A DNA stretch of 64,000 bases from Lingula anatina. Its lineage: Eukaryota > Brachiopoda > Lingulata > Lingulida > Lingulidae. This document shows positions 38,801-51,878 of the stretch, in pieces; position 1 is the stretch's first letter; each line of letters starts with the position of its first letter. Below the pieces are notes generated by a model. The model saw only the letters and a program-made list of their open reading frames with translations. It did not search any database and was not told the DNA's origin. Position numbers and translations under genes: made by a program. The stretch is from the NCBI RefSeq assembly GCF_001039355.2, contig NW_019776079.1, forward strand, positions 126,001-190,000, in the 5' to 3' direction.

Positions 38801-40779
38801 AAGTTACAATTTTGATTGCAATAAAATTCCAATATAACCAAAATTGTAAGAACACCTTATTTTATGTGTTACCTTCTGTTGGGTGTTACCTAAGCTTAGG
38901 TACAAGACCATTGAGTATGATTATGAAGATGAGAAAGGATATTCAATACCAAATTCTTCTGAGAACTCTGGTGTGCCAAATTGAAGATGGTGACACCCAA
39001 GCTCTCTTTGTTAGTTTTTCTAAAATTTCTTTTTCATTTAGCATTTATATTCCCTGTGTTCCCCATATATTGTTTTGTATATGTTCTGTTCCCATGTTCT
39101 CCATTAAGCCTAAGACAGAAGCACTAGATAACATCAGTAACACTATATGGTACCAAATTAAGAAAAACAGACTTTAAGACAAAGCCTGCTTAATCTGCCC
39201 ATGGGTTCCGAGGTGCCCTGCTTTAAGTGAATGCTGTGCAATAAAGGATTATTGTTTGGCAACTGTGGTTTTATGACGTCTGTTAAGTTAACTAAGGACT
39301 TAAGATTTGCAGCAAAAATTCTACTGTTACTTCTAAATGAAGTGTAAAAGTCTTCCAAAAAAGTTTTAATTTACTTGTTATTCAAAGAAAAAATTAAATG
39401 GGAAAACAGCTATATATGTGGACTATAATTGAATTAGAAGTCATCAAAAGAAAAAAAATGATAGAAATGAGAGAAAAGAAGAAAAAACATCCCTTATTTA
39501 AATTAAATATGGTTACCGTCTTTATATCCATTTTTCATTGAATAAAAAAAGTGGCCGCTGCCTGTAGTATTGTTCCTCCCAGTCTTTAATTGCTTCGTGG
39601 AGGTACTAGTTGTCAGGGACACATTTGGTCAAGTGTTGACTTTGGTGACATTTTTGACATTTGGGTCTTTGTTCAATTTATATTGTTTTTGATATCAACA
39701 GACTTTTATTGAATCATATCAGGAACTGTTTCCTTCAATTTTGGAGGGAGTGTTTCAGAACTTTTTTTCAACAAGGCAGTGTACTTTAAGTTTAGACGTG
39801 TATTTATTTTCTTTTATTTTAAGCTGCTTCATGAAAGGTTTTTTGGAACAGTGATTTTCTTGATTTTAAAAAGTCAGATTTAAGAAATGTGTATTTCAAA
39901 GTCTTCCTTTGTTATAATCTGTTCTTGGGAACACCATTATATACATTGTACTAGTAGAAGTACTCTGGCAAAACGTGAGATTTTTTTATTTAACTGCACT
40001 TAGATAAAAGTAACATTCAGTAATGAATGACAGGATTTGTTAAACAATTTCTTTTGTTTATAGGATTTTTATTGTCCAATGTTTACATCAGAATGTGTAA
40101 TTATCTACTTGGGTGGCAAGTCAGTTTTTATCAGAAGAGAACTTTTGCTGAGAACTTTTATGCCAGCCATTTGTCCGCAAGTGCCTGGTACTACAGTCCT
40201 ATTAATTAATACAAAGTGGTGTTTTGCCCCTGGGACTTCTTACCTGTTTGTGTGGTAGGGGTGGGGGTAGGGGCATTGGCCCATACAGTAGGTTCCACAT
40301 TCTACTACTACAAAGGTGGCCAGCATCTCATATGCTAAGTTTTAAATTCCTCTAGTGGCACTAAAGGAGTTCAGAAAATTCACTTTGTCAGTTTTTTTTG
40401 TGGTGTTTTTGTCTCTTCTCGTTCACTTGATTACCCTGTGTAGAGGAAAACTGATGTAAGTTATATGTTGATCATAAAAAACATTGTAATCTGTATAATA
40501 TATGACACTGGCATGTTGACTGTTTGATTAAACAAAAGGAATTTGACTTTCAACACACTTGTAAACCTATGGAAAAAGGAACCTTTTTTTACAATAGGAA
40601 ACAACAAAAGTGAATTAAAATTCCAACCTTTAGGGAAACTTAATCAAGCACCTAACAGAAGTAATGTAAAACAAAAGCGAACCTTGATTATTCAAGGCCT
40701 CTGTTATTCTTTAGAAATTGACTAAAATAAACCTTGCCAACGTGTTGTTTTGGTGATTAAAACATTTTCATTTTGGAGG

Positions 40780-41230
40780 TTGTGACCCAGGGTTTATACA
40801 AACAATAGCCGCAGTATTCTGGCTGCTGACGGAATCAATCTAAATGCAAATTTCTTTTGTTTTATCCAAATTAAGACTGACTGGAGACTGCCCAGGGTCT
40901 TAATGGCACCTATGGGTAATTTCATGGAGAAACACATTCTTATACTGTTGATATCTAATTATTTCATTAAGCTCTCTGATTTGCCTGGATATCTAATACC
41001 TCTCACAATTTAAACCAGTAAAGGAAGTCAGGGTTTCAATAACAATTGCAAGGGGAGTTTTGCTGGGGAAAATAAACAATAGCTTCCTTATTTGTCCATG
41101 ATGGGTTGGCCCAGTTGGCTGATTACATAACAACAACTGCTACAATGTTTAATTGCTGCCTGCTGAGAACAGATGGGGCTATCCTCTCTGGACATTGTCC
41201 AGTTTTGGTCAGTCTGATGATAGAGGTGTC
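40780..41230. promoter_or_regulatory. Candidate intronic enhancer with octamer and AACAAT sites
   Basis: This is a non-repetitive block 1.4 kb upstream of the first coding exon. It contains a perfect POU octamer ATGCAAAT (40844-40851) and three AACAAT Sox-core motifs (40801, 41041, 41075), two of them as AACAATAG. No coding frame fits. POU and Sox factors often act together, but these short motifs can occur by chance in AT-rich DNA. Confidence 0.25.
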
Positions 41231-42593
41231 AGGGGTAAGTGTTAAAGGATGGAAATATAGTGTAATATTCTTTGAGTGTTATCTGGTAGCAAATTTGATG
41301 ACAAATTGATAATTGTTCTGCAGTTTGTCTTAAAATGTAATCTCTACTACAACTGGATTTTTTTACTGCTTCAAATTGTTCATTTTGCTGAGATATTAGA
41401 CTTTTTGGACTCTGTTCCCTGAGAATCTTGATCATAGAAAAGGATGTTTGGATCAGTAGGTTTGTAAGAGCAGAACTGAATAATGGAAAACTCATCTTTG
41501 TATACATCTTTGAGAAGAAGTTGATGATGTCTTAAGAAAATGTTCTTGTGAATTGTCTGGAAGGCTGGGCAGCTGCACTGGAGAGATAAGCTATAATTGC
41601 CAACATTACAGGAACCAGGATTGCCATAGTGATTGATCAGTGATAGCAATACTGTAGACATAATTTCATTTTGGTGGCTTATTTCACGTGAATCTACTCA
41701 CTCTCAGCGACCCAGCAAGCAACTTGTACTCACCTACGTATTGACTTAGCGTAACTTTGATGGACTGCAGTAAGTGCATTCCTGACCATACTGTTACAGG
41801 TTAATCATATTTACAGCACAGGGGCCTATTTTCAGCCAAAGATGTACTTTTTATAAACCATTCTTAGTTTTTCTAATTGTCTACACAGGTTTCTCACTCC
41901 TGCTGGTTCTGTCAGTTTCTGCTCTATTGTGGTTTTACTAGAGAGGCACAGAACCTTACTAGACAAATTAGGAGCTGTTCATGACAATCCACACTCAGGT
42001 TTACACATTGAGACTCAAAGATTTTGAAATTGAACTTGCAATCTGGTTCAACCATGGTATAATAGTATGCTGGTCCCTGATTGAGGTTGTAATGTGGTAA
42101 GTCCTCTCAAGTGGTTTTCTCTGTGACCAAGTCGGCTTCCGGTCACAATCTATCCAATGATTGGCTCATTGAGACAAGGCAGGAAACTATTTCAGTGTAA
42201 ACAGTAGCTATTATAATCCAGGACTGAGTTGCCAATTCTCAAAAGGGGACATTCCTTCGGGGATCTACTTCTAGAGTTTTCAGATTTTTTTTATTGCTCA
42301 CAGGATATTCAAAATGCAAACAATTGCGAGTATGACTTTCACTGTGTCTGAAAATCAAAGCCATTGTTTGTGAGTCAAATGTCACCTGTTTCAATTTTTT
42401 TCTGCATTACTTTTTGGTGTGTGTTGATGTTTTTTATTAACTGCAGAATATGATTGTGTAAAAATAGTTTGTTTTTATTATTTCTTCCAGATGTTAGTTT
42501 GGAAGAATTCCTATAATGTCACACCTAAGACTTTGTATGGCAAATTCTTTAATAATGGCATAATATATACTTTGTATTGTTCTTTTCAGAAAC

Positions 42594-43178
42594 ATGTCTT
42601 CCAAGCGTAAGAGTGCTCCGCAGAAAGTTTCCAAAGACGAGGTGCTCCTTGAACACCAAATTACCAACTCACATTCAGACAAAGGGGACATAATGATGAA
42701 TGGTCAAGAAAGTGACTTGGACTCTGATAATGACATGGCTCTTCAAATTGTGACAAAACCAGAAGAACTCTGTGATCTCCCAGACTCTGCTGATAGCCCA
42801 AATGGACTTGACAAGCCTCAGAGCAAGAAGCAGCGCATTTTGCAAAGTGTCAAGCAGCAAGACAATGAGACCTCTGATACTGAGGCAGTGGAGTCTCATC
42901 AGAAAGTAAGCAACAACTACAGCCAAACCAAGCCCTCTCATGGGCAGCACAGGAAATCTATGGACTTCATCTTGCAGAAATTAGGTGCAAAGTCTGACAC
43001 TGACTCTGGAATCAATGGCGATTTTCCTGACATTTCTCCCAGAGACATAATCATGACTGTGAAGGCAGTGGTATTGGGTGAGAGATCGTCACTGCTAGAC
43101 AAGGAGCAATGGCTAAATGAGTTGATTAGACAGCTGCAGAGTTTGAAAGACAATTTAGGCAAGCAGAGGGAAATGCAG
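42594..43178 (+). CDS. SoxD: SoxD transcription factor, coding exon 1 (residues 1-195)
   Basis: This exon encodes the N-terminal region of a Sox5/6/13-type factor. The acceptor TTCTTTTCAG ends at 42589. ATG at 42594 gives MSSKRKSAPQKV, matching the MSSKR start of vertebrate SOX5 and SOX6. Residues about 118-131 (HRKSMDFILQKLGA) resemble the conserved segment before the coiled coil. Residues 162-195 (ERSSLLDKEQWLNEL, IRQLQSLKDNLGKQREMQ) align with the SoxD leucine zipper (AEKERQL..MINQL..LREQLLAAHDEQ), with Leu/Ile at heptad spacing. In SoxD proteins this zipper drives dimerisation. The middle part is acidic and serine-rich, with a basic KKQR run near residue 81. The exon ends in phase 0 at a GTAAAT donor. 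It is the most certain start of the protein. Confidence 0.95.
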
Positions 43179-46100
43179 GTAAATATATTCCAAGGTTTTC
43201 ACTAAATATTTTGTACAAATTTATAATGTACTCTCGCTACTTTGATTCTTCTAGATTTGAATTAAAAATATAATAAATTGCTTTTACTAGAAAGAGTTGT
43301 ACTGGTATGGACTTAAAGTGAAGTGTGATTATTTTGATCCTTGATAAATGCACTCAGTGGAAATGTTGTTGAAATAATTTTCCAAATTGGAAATATTTGT
43401 CAAATTGTTTTTGGTAACTGGCACATCTTTACAACAGAAGGATTTACTTTATAATAAAGTATTAATTTAAAAAATTATAGCAAGAGAGACAGTATGTGTA
43501 ATTTTACCAATTTTTAAGATGTTTAGATTATCACAGGGAAGATGATTAATTCATTATCTAATGAGCCATTTGTCTGGGCGTTTGTCTGACTGAAAAGAAA
43601 AGTCCAAATGAATTTATATGGTAGATCACTTTAACTTATCTCACATTTGTTCAAAAGAAGTTTTGTCTTACAACTATAAGCAGGACTGTTTAAGAAAAAT
43701 GGAAAGTTAACTTTTTAATGTTAACTAATTAAATACCAAAATGAAGTGACTTGATGGAAAATGAGCCAATTATGGAAAGAAAAAAAAAAAAAAACGAAAA
43801 CAAAAGAGGGAAGCTCAATGATCAAAGACATTGTTAACCAGACAAAAAAAGCTTTCTGTTAAAGGGCCCTTAAAACAACACCAGTCAAAAGGAATTTTCA
43901 TAAAAGCAGTGCATTAGAGTGTGCTTGTCTTTATGCATTCTTAACTTGCTCAAATTAGTAAAAAATGTGTGAAAGCCTTTTAAGTAGGAGCTGAACTAGT
44001 AAGCTAGAAAAATTGATGTTGACAGCATTTTTCTTTTGTGAATGAACCATTGAGAATGAACTTGCCCCAGTCTATTCTGCAGGAATAAATCACTATCTAA
44101 GTAGTATATTTACCGTAAACATAAGACCAGGGTTAGGGGCCTTGACACAGCCAATCAGAAGTAGTCGCCTGCTTTACCTTTTTTGAGGGGTGCAATAGTG
44201 AATGTAAAATGACCTGACAGTTTACCAAAAAAAAAAGAAAAAAATTAAAATTATGTATTTGTGCAAATATGTACAGAATATACTGCTTCAGTGGAATAAT
44301 GGGTGATTAGTCCTTTATCCGTCTTCATTTGAGCAGTGTTCAGATCTCATATCAACTGGAGATACCTGGACAGGTAGATCTAGGTTTAATTACCTCTACC
44401 TTATTCTATACAACACACAATTGATGAATCAATAAAGACCAGCTACTGTCAGTTGACAAAAAATTTTAACCGCTCTTGTTGCTTATGTTACTTGAAGGTT
44501 TCATGTGATTCATATGCTAGAGATTTTGATGCAATAAAAATGGTTTTTGTGGTGATATAATAGATTATAATCCAATAATCTTCATACTACTTGTGTATCC
44601 TGAAACTTTTCCACTTCAAAGATGATTTTTTATAATGTATGGAAAAGTTTCCTTTCCTGTCACTCCAACTTTGGCAGTATTTCCTAGAGGACCCTTATTC
44701 AAAGATATCGGACAACTTCATTATGTCATATCCTGGGTGCAGTTCGCTAAGAGTATTGCTGTCAATTTATGACTTAAAAAATTTTAAAACAAATTTTTGT
44801 AACATATGTGTGATAATCTAGATAAGTGTTTGAAGACAATAATTTAATGAGACACAAATGCTTATTTGAAAATTATTAGTGTACTAAAGTAATAATTAAA
44901 ATGCTTAATTACACCTCTTAAAAACAATAGGCTGATACAAGATCCAAGTCACATGTGTCACCAGTTTTGGTTTACCACTCTGTGGTTATGCATGCACAGT
45001 GTAAGTGATCCACAGCCTCCTACGCTGGCAATCACTTGGTCACATTAGGTGTAGGAGTCTGCCTGAAGCTCTAGCCAACACAGGCACTACAACTTCAGAG
45101 TAAGTTAGAAAATGCACCCATCAAGCACACTGTGGCAGACACCCCTTCCGCCCACAACTGGGGGATAATGGACTATTAATGACAGAGTATGTTGTTTTTG
45201 TTTTAAAAAAAGGGAAAATATTATGTAAATGGTGTCAGGGAATAATCGGAATGTTTATAGTTACAGGTCTATTGTCAGGAAGTTTAATTTGAAGAAGAAA
45301 GATCAGTTAGCTGTGTTGAAATGGATTTATTTTAGTGGTTATTGCTATTATTAGGAAAGTTATGTGAAAAATGGTTTTATTTGCTAATCGGTAAAAAAAA
45401 TCAGTAAAATGTTTCTTGCAATTTTATTGTAACTTTTAAGTGTATCAAGGTAATTAAATTTGCAAGAAAAGGTTCACAACTTTATTGATGTGTTTGAACA
45501 AATTTTATTGCAATACAAATTATAAGCCTGAAGCTCTTCCTCACTGTGGGGCGACTCATATGAGTTTAGTTAAAGTTCAAATTAGTGGGAGGGGTCTGTG
45601 TCTGCTGCAACTGCTGAGGCACACTTCCCCAGTGAAGTCTATTAGGCAGACAAACACGAACAATGTGCTCCATCTGATCTCACAGAAGTAGGGAACAGTT
45701 GAAGCAACTTTGGTTGAACTTTGCCATTTACTACATCAAAAGATACAGCCTCAGCTGGAGTATTGTGTAACTATGCACAAATCTTAGAAAGTTGAGCTGC
45801 CGCTTAGAAATAATGAGGAAAACTTAAGGAACGATTTTGGATTTCAGGGTTGTAGGTAAAAAAAATTAGAAACAAGGGGGCATGAGTTGTTCAAGAAAGT
45901 TGACATTTGCTTTGTCATTTTCACACTTTCATCTTTGTACCACACGCCACCGTCACTGCCACTTCTTTGCAGGAAACAACTGCAACCCATTGTCAGCATC
46001 CGAGCATGATCAAAGACCTTCATTTCTTTGAAAAGAGAGAAAAAGTAAAGTATCCCTTTGCTTAGTGGCTAGGAACAATATATGATCAAGTAAACAAGCA

Positions 46101-48024
46101 CATGTCTTGACAATGACCCCCATCCAGAGCAGAAATAATCTAATAAAGTGAAAGCTGCCTTGGCTTTAATTGGGGGAAGTCTGGTTCTGGTTAAGAAAAG
46201 AGTACAAAATACATGAAAGGTTGAATTGACAAGTGATCAAAAGCTTTGGTCTTCCCCATTTGGTACCAGTAACTGGAGAGTAGCAATTGTTGCCTCAACA
46301 CTATCTCCTCTGTGTTTGAACAACAGGGACTCAAATTTCTCACTTCAAGAAACAAAACACATTTCCAGGTTGTAGAAATTGCAATACCTTGAATGGATGC
46401 CTTTATAAGGTAAGCCACATGTGGGTGAGGAATACCTGACCTTTTGTTTCTGAAGGGACTGACTTCAACAATGCTTTCATATTAACTATACCAGGGTGGG
46501 GCATGATATTATTAAAACTTTAGCCACTGTCTTAGCACAGGTAAATATTTTCCTTCCAACAACATGGACCATAGGTCAATCAGCAAGCTTTTAAAAGGCC
46601 AGGCGTATGGATTCAGTATCATTCTGATTTATTTTCCCCATCTAACACCATCTTCACATTATCTTCTTGACTTGAATTTTCACTCTGATATCTGCAAGGT
46701 CTTTCCAAGGGCCCCTAGAATTGCAGGCCAGAGATAATGGTGAGGGCTGGGTTGGGGAATGTGTATCGATGAGCAAAACAGGCGCCTTACCTGTGCCAAC
46801 CAACAAAGAATAACATGCTCATCCCAGTTTCTTGTGGTTAGATAGACAAATACAATCAATCATTTCATTATGTTGGATCAGAACTCCTGGGGATCCTTCT
46901 CCCCTTTCTCAGGTCATTGAATATTTGAGAACTATTGTATTGCCTATTTTTAGCAGCTGTAGATGTTTATTGACAACTAATTTGTTGTATGAAAAAGTTA
47001 GTCTTTTTAATGAATTTAAATTTTATAGATATTATGTAATGTTCAAAGCCCTTGTCTCATTTTGATGATTGGTCATGAGGAGCCCTGTTGAATGAAACTG
47101 AAATCAAGTACTGAAAGAAACCAGCGTAGAGCAAATCCCAATTGACATTTGTACCCATTAAATGCAATAAAATCCCTATCAGGATGGCCTTGTTGATTGA
47201 CAAAACAATCATTATGACCTTTTATAGTGTTGGTAATAGGATGCCATTAGTCTTGTGCCACACAGAGGTGAGCCTTGTGGAGTGTTGTATCATAAATGAG
47301 AAGGCAGCAGGAATTTGACAGTTGTTATGTAAAGCTTATCATGATGTTTCCTGGATTCCCTAATCCAATAGTGCTAGGAGTGCTTGGAAACAATTACCTG
47401 GAGCCATGCTTTACAAATCCTGTGACTGAGAACTTAAGCTCTATGTTTTGCTTCTATTTTCTGTAATCTGTAGTGTAATTTTACTTCCTTTGATCATCAC
47501 ATATATGCATGTAGAATTAAGACAAATGATAAATGATTTCAAAGGCAAAAGCTACATTTCCCGCCACCTGTCCCGATAGTGTCAGCTTGTAAAAGAACAA
47601 AAAATTTTGCTGATGCGTAGGCTTCAAAATTAGTGATTCAGTTGTGTTACTTACTTCCCAGGAAATGCCATTGTTGTTGTTCACTATATACAAAAAATTA
47701 TCATCAGTGGGATCAAAGAACAATGGATTTTCTTTAGTGCCTCTCATTACATAATTCTTACTAACCACACCATTGAAGTTCATGGATTGAAAAAAATATT
47801 AATGTTGGTAGAACATTTGGGCAAATTTCTCAACTGACAATACAAAAATCTTTGCAACAGGCATTGTGTTTTCCAGGCATATGCTTGTTACTGTATGTTC
47901 CTTTTTATCTGAGACATCGAAGAACAAAAGTGTGCAGTTCACAAATAAGCACAGGTGAGAATCTTGAAACTTTCTTTTTGTCTTTTACCAATATTTATCT
48001 GAAAATTTTTATTTGTCATTGTAG
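43179..48024 (+). other. SoxD intron after the zipper exon
   Basis: This is a 4.8 kb GT-AG intron. It contains a balanced-composition block at about 44940-45190 and others at about 46030-46440 and 47070-47440 that could be regulatory. No glutamine-rich exon matching the vertebrate Q-box is visible. A 72-base phase-compatible exon-like segment at 45973-46044 is noted among the rejected items. Confidence 0.6.
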
Positions 48025-48067
48025 GGCGGACATGAAGACCGAAATCATGACAATGCCAACAAATTTG
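48025..48067 (+). CDS. SoxD: SoxD coding micro-exon 2 (residues 196-210)
   Basis: This is a 43-base exon between TTGTCATTGTAG and a perfect GTAAGT donor. It reads GGHEDRNHDNANKF plus one base. The previous exon ends in phase 0 and the next one (50979) must begin two bases into a codon. A bridging exon must therefore have length 1 modulo 3, and this one does, with no stop. The join gives REMQ-GGHEDRNHDNANKF-V-GVNHSQ. Phase logic, good splice sites and position support it strongly. The peptide itself resembles nothing I know and interrupts the zipper where vertebrate SoxD continues into a glutamine-rich helix. Confidence 0.8.
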
Positions 48068-50978
48068 GTAAGTTGCCATTTCATTATTTTACTGATTGAT
48101 ACAGTGATATATTATATGTGGGTAATTGTAGGGAACATGATATAAGTTGTTTTACATGTGCATCCAGATAAAACTATTCTTGGATAATATATGTTCATTT
48201 CGAAACTTGATGAATGTCGAAGAAATGTTTTTAAAATCACCCCATTGTTTCAGTATGATAAAAAAATTACATTTGGTGACAGACCAGTGTGATGATAGGA
48301 AGGATTGAAGTCACCATGGCAAGTTTTTTGAAACAGGGGGATATGTTATCTGAGGGTATAAACTTATTGAGGATGGCTACCAAATTTCCTGTGGTTTAGA
48401 CGACCTTTTTGTCTAGACAACTCGTTTTCTTTGCAACCTATTAAGCATGTACTTATCAAAGATAATTAAATTGACTAGGAAAATATTTTTTGATTTCAAG
48501 AAATAAACAGTTTCATCTTGCCTCAGTAGGATGAGGTTATGGCACTTTCTTTGAGGTATGGACTCTAGTTGGCCAGCTCTCAGTAAATTATGTGTCAGGT
48601 CTAATATTATTTAGTAAAAGAGCCATTATTCCCCCATCTGTGCACATGGATAAGGGGAAAGCACTTTGATAAGTAATAGTCATAAAATCTAAGGTGCTGT
48701 GCCTTATATGGAGCTGGGGCCATTGATACAGGAAATGGACTAAAAAAAGAACAATTTGGTAACCTGATCCACACACAATAAGCAAGCGTCTGATTGTTGC
48801 CATTTTTGTCAGTTAACAGCTGGTCTGACGGGCAGCAGGCACAAGGCTCTCTAAACAATTCACTAATGCTTTAGAAGCTGCACTAATTTAGAAGACATAG
48901 GAAGTGGCTCAAATAGTTTACCCATGTGGGTAGTGCTTTTACCATCACAGAGCAATCAAGTTACTTCCATAGTCTGATGAAGAAACCAGTGCAGTTTAAC
49001 CTGTGCTAACAATAAAAGCAGCACAATTTGTACTCCACCTAGCCAGTGGGGGTCTGCCTTCTGGACTGTTTGGGTCGTTATAATTAACTGAGAACAAAAG
49101 GTGAAACTTCAAAGCATGCTTTATGATTAGTCAACATGAATGGGGTCCTTTGTTGTTATTTTTTTCTGTCCATGAACTGGACATTTTTTTTTCATACTAC
49201 TTTCCTTTTCTTCAGCATACATAGTTTCAACAAACAAAAATGATAATTATAATTGATAGCATTACAGTTGATGCTGCGAATATAAACCAAATTGTACATC
49301 ATAGTATTTCCTCAACATGTCTGTTCATTGCATTGGATGGGCATAGTACACCCATGATGCTGGGGTTTCATTCATAGGTTTTTATGAATGAAGGTAAACT
49401 GATCTGCCTGTGAAGCCACAGGCAGTGTGACGGAACACATTGGTGTCTCCCTGCTCTCAAATGGGTTGCATAAGTTGCTGCCTAGAGTAATGCAAGAAGG
49501 CAGCCATTGCAGGAAGTCATTGTTGAACTGTGTAAAGCTCATTGATTTAAATTAATTAAATTACACCACATATTGTTTTATGGAAGCTAATAGGTCATAC
49601 AGGAAGTGGTTGTTAAGAGAAAAATGTGGTATGTTTGTGATTGTGCAGCACCACCGACAGTGTGACAGGGGTCTGCAAACAATGCAGGAGAGGGGACAGC
49701 ATGCTGGGATGGATATTTATTGTGGTTAGTGGCAACTCAACGGCAGACAGTTGTTGTTAGTTTGATTTAACAGTATTTCCTTCTTGGTTTGGTTTTTTTT
49801 TCTTTCCTCGATTTCACTTGTTCTGTTTCCTACATGTGTTTGACATTCTGAACTTTCCAGATCTAAATAAGCTTCATGTTTGCTACAACAATTGTTTGTG
49901 TTAAGTCTGGGCTGCATTGTTTGAGAAATTCAATTTTTCCCCTTTCAATTCATTTCAGTTCCATATGTTCAATTCTTCTTAGTATTTTAGTGTCTTTATT
50001 AAAGCCTGTACAGAATTGTGAAGAAAGTGAATTGAATGAATTGCTCAGAGTATTTGTGTCTATGTTAATCAGTTGAAAAAATCTTAGTAAAATTCAGTCA
50101 TTTGATTTTATTTGGAAGAAATTATGTAAATTACTAATATATTTATAAATGTGTTTTCACATAAATAAGGATGTGAAACTGCTTGCTTTAGTCTTTGTAT
50201 GTAAGGACTTGATGAGTGAAATCTATGGAGAACAGTACTTCAGATGCCAGAGGTGAAAAGTTAATTGCTTTTACTGGAAGTTTTGTTTTTCTAATTGAAA
50301 ACAGAACAACACACATGTGTATCTCCTCACTTCACTTTGAATTACAAGATAGGCTGCTTTATGAGGCAGAAGTGTGGAAAATAATTGCAATTTCCTCTTC
50401 AATCTTTTATCGCTGCCTTGCCATAATATCAAGTAAAATTTCTTCTTTGTGCTTAAATGCCAACTTTATCCTACTTCAAAGGCGGTTACTATAATAAGCA
50501 ACATCCTTTCCCATTACATGTTATGTCTGTTGCTTGACCAACCTCAGTCTTTGAATAAAATTTAAAAGGCTGTTACTCAACAATCCATAAAAATCAATTA
50601 AATGAACAAATATTTCCAAGCTAATTTAAAAACAGGTTAATCAAGACAGCCACTGCCTATTGTGTAAGGGAGTGTTAAAGGAAACGATTGCTTAATCAAA
50701 CATCCTTTTCTCCTCCATAATGTTTATAATTGTAAGGAAAAACAAAGAATTTGTTTAGAATAGAGAAAAAAAATCCAACATTTTTATTTTTGCAACTGCA
50801 CATTAATGGTGTGAAACAGTAGAAGCAGGAATTGATTAACTGTTGGTTCTAGTTGGGACACAGCTCTGTTTATTTCTTACCTTTTTGTAAACGAAAAACA
50901 GTTGTGATAAATGTAACAACTTCACATTTCATTTGGAACTTGGCTGTTTTCAATGGTAATTTTTTGAAAAAATTTCAG
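48068..50978 (+). other. SoxD intron 2
   Basis: This is 2.9 kb between the micro-exon and exon 3, from a GTAAGT donor to an AATTTCAG acceptor. It holds balanced-composition, non-coding blocks at about 48800-49090 and 49330-49520. No exon with the required phase and family similarity was seen. Confidence 0.6.
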
Positions 50979-51544
50979 TTGGAGTGAACCATTCACAGGC
51001 ATCATCCTTGGCTTCCATGCCCCTCACAGTGGACACTGGCCGCTCTCCCCCAGCAGCTACCTCACCTTACAACCCCTCCCCACAGACATCACCACTAATG
51101 GCAAGATCTCCATCAGTTGGTGTACACCAGGCTCCAAAGAGCATCTCAGGAAGTGTCAATAGCTGTGATGGTCCTCTCAACCTCACCAAACCTAAGATGG
51201 ATTTCTCTGTGAAGAAAGATGTCAACCACAATGATACACAGAATCACCATTCTGGGGCAGCAAGGTCTGAGCTTCAGAATTTTGTGCAGCCTCCTCCAGC
51301 ACACAGTAACCATGCACGCAGCAGCCTGTCTTCACTGCCTCCACCACCAGATCACTTAGGAATGAAGCATCGTGCTTTTGCAGCAGCCACGCCTCACTAT
51401 GTGAGTAATCCATATGTGGGTATTCCTGCACACTCAGCAGCCCGCCCCGTCCCCACCAGCTTACCCATGGCCAGCTTACTGCCCACAAGTCTTCCTGCCA
51501 CAACAGTCTCTGCTACCACACCAACAACCTCAGACTCTTTAAAG
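50979..51544 (+). CDS. SoxD: SoxD coding exon 3 with PLNLT motif (residues 210-398)
   Basis: This exon encodes a low-complexity Pro/Ser/Thr/Ala/His-rich linker between the zipper and the HMG box. It begins GVNHSQASSLASMPLTVDTG and ends TTSDSLK. SPPAATSPYNPSPQTSPLMA offers several proline-directed phosphorylation sites. PLNLT (residues 275-279, bases 51173-51187) followed by KPKMD aligns with the QPLNLSAKPK segment of vertebrate SOX5/6. In Sox6 the PLNLS motif recruits the CtBP co-repressor, so repressor activity is inferred here too. The exon begins two bases into a codon after an AATTTCAG acceptor and ends in phase 0 at GTATGA. No ATG start is needed because it continues the micro-exon frame. 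Confidence 0.93.
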
Positions 51545-51878
51545 GTATGAAGATAACACATATTGGGTTGTTCTTCTAAGAGGAAAGCTGATTGCCATCA
51601 TGTGGATATTCCTATTTTTAATTAATCCAGTTGAATGCAAAGAAACACAGAACTTTTTATCTTGAGCAATTTTAAAAGAAAATGATGGTTAGATTTTAAG
51701 ATTAATAATATCAGAAACATTATTTAAGTTAAATTTTTATTTCTTTCATTTATTTTGCATGTTTTAAATTGCCTTTTTGTAAAACTGGTAGAATAGCAAT
51801 AAATAAATACCAAAAATTAAGTTAAGCAAATTAATTTTTAACAATGTCCATTTGTAAGGCATTCTAATTTATTTTTAG

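Larger units (their letters stand above)
28713..42589 (+). other. Large SoxD intron before the first certain coding exon
   Basis: This is about 13.9 kb of mostly AT-rich sequence. It holds a 168-bp MITE (32641-32808), a YY1-like GTCGCCATTTT at 35736-35746, a 145-codon chance-looking ORF (38740-39177), and candidate noncoding elements at about 33160-33330, 35285-35470 and 40780-41230. I found no further exon that fits SoxD. Confidence 0.55.

Noticed and set aside
38740-39177. 145-codon ORF on the plus strand in the large SoxD intron
   Set aside because: Low-complexity residues (Lys, Ile, Phe, Ser rich), no domain and no splice or promoter context. Likely a chance frame.
45973-46044. 72-base phase-0 segment with CAG acceptor in the SoxD intron (starts ETTATHCQHPSMIKDL)
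   Set aside because: It is compatible in phase, but a 24-codon open stretch is common by chance, the GTAAAG donor is weak and the peptide has no SoxD similarity. It remains a possible alternative exon.
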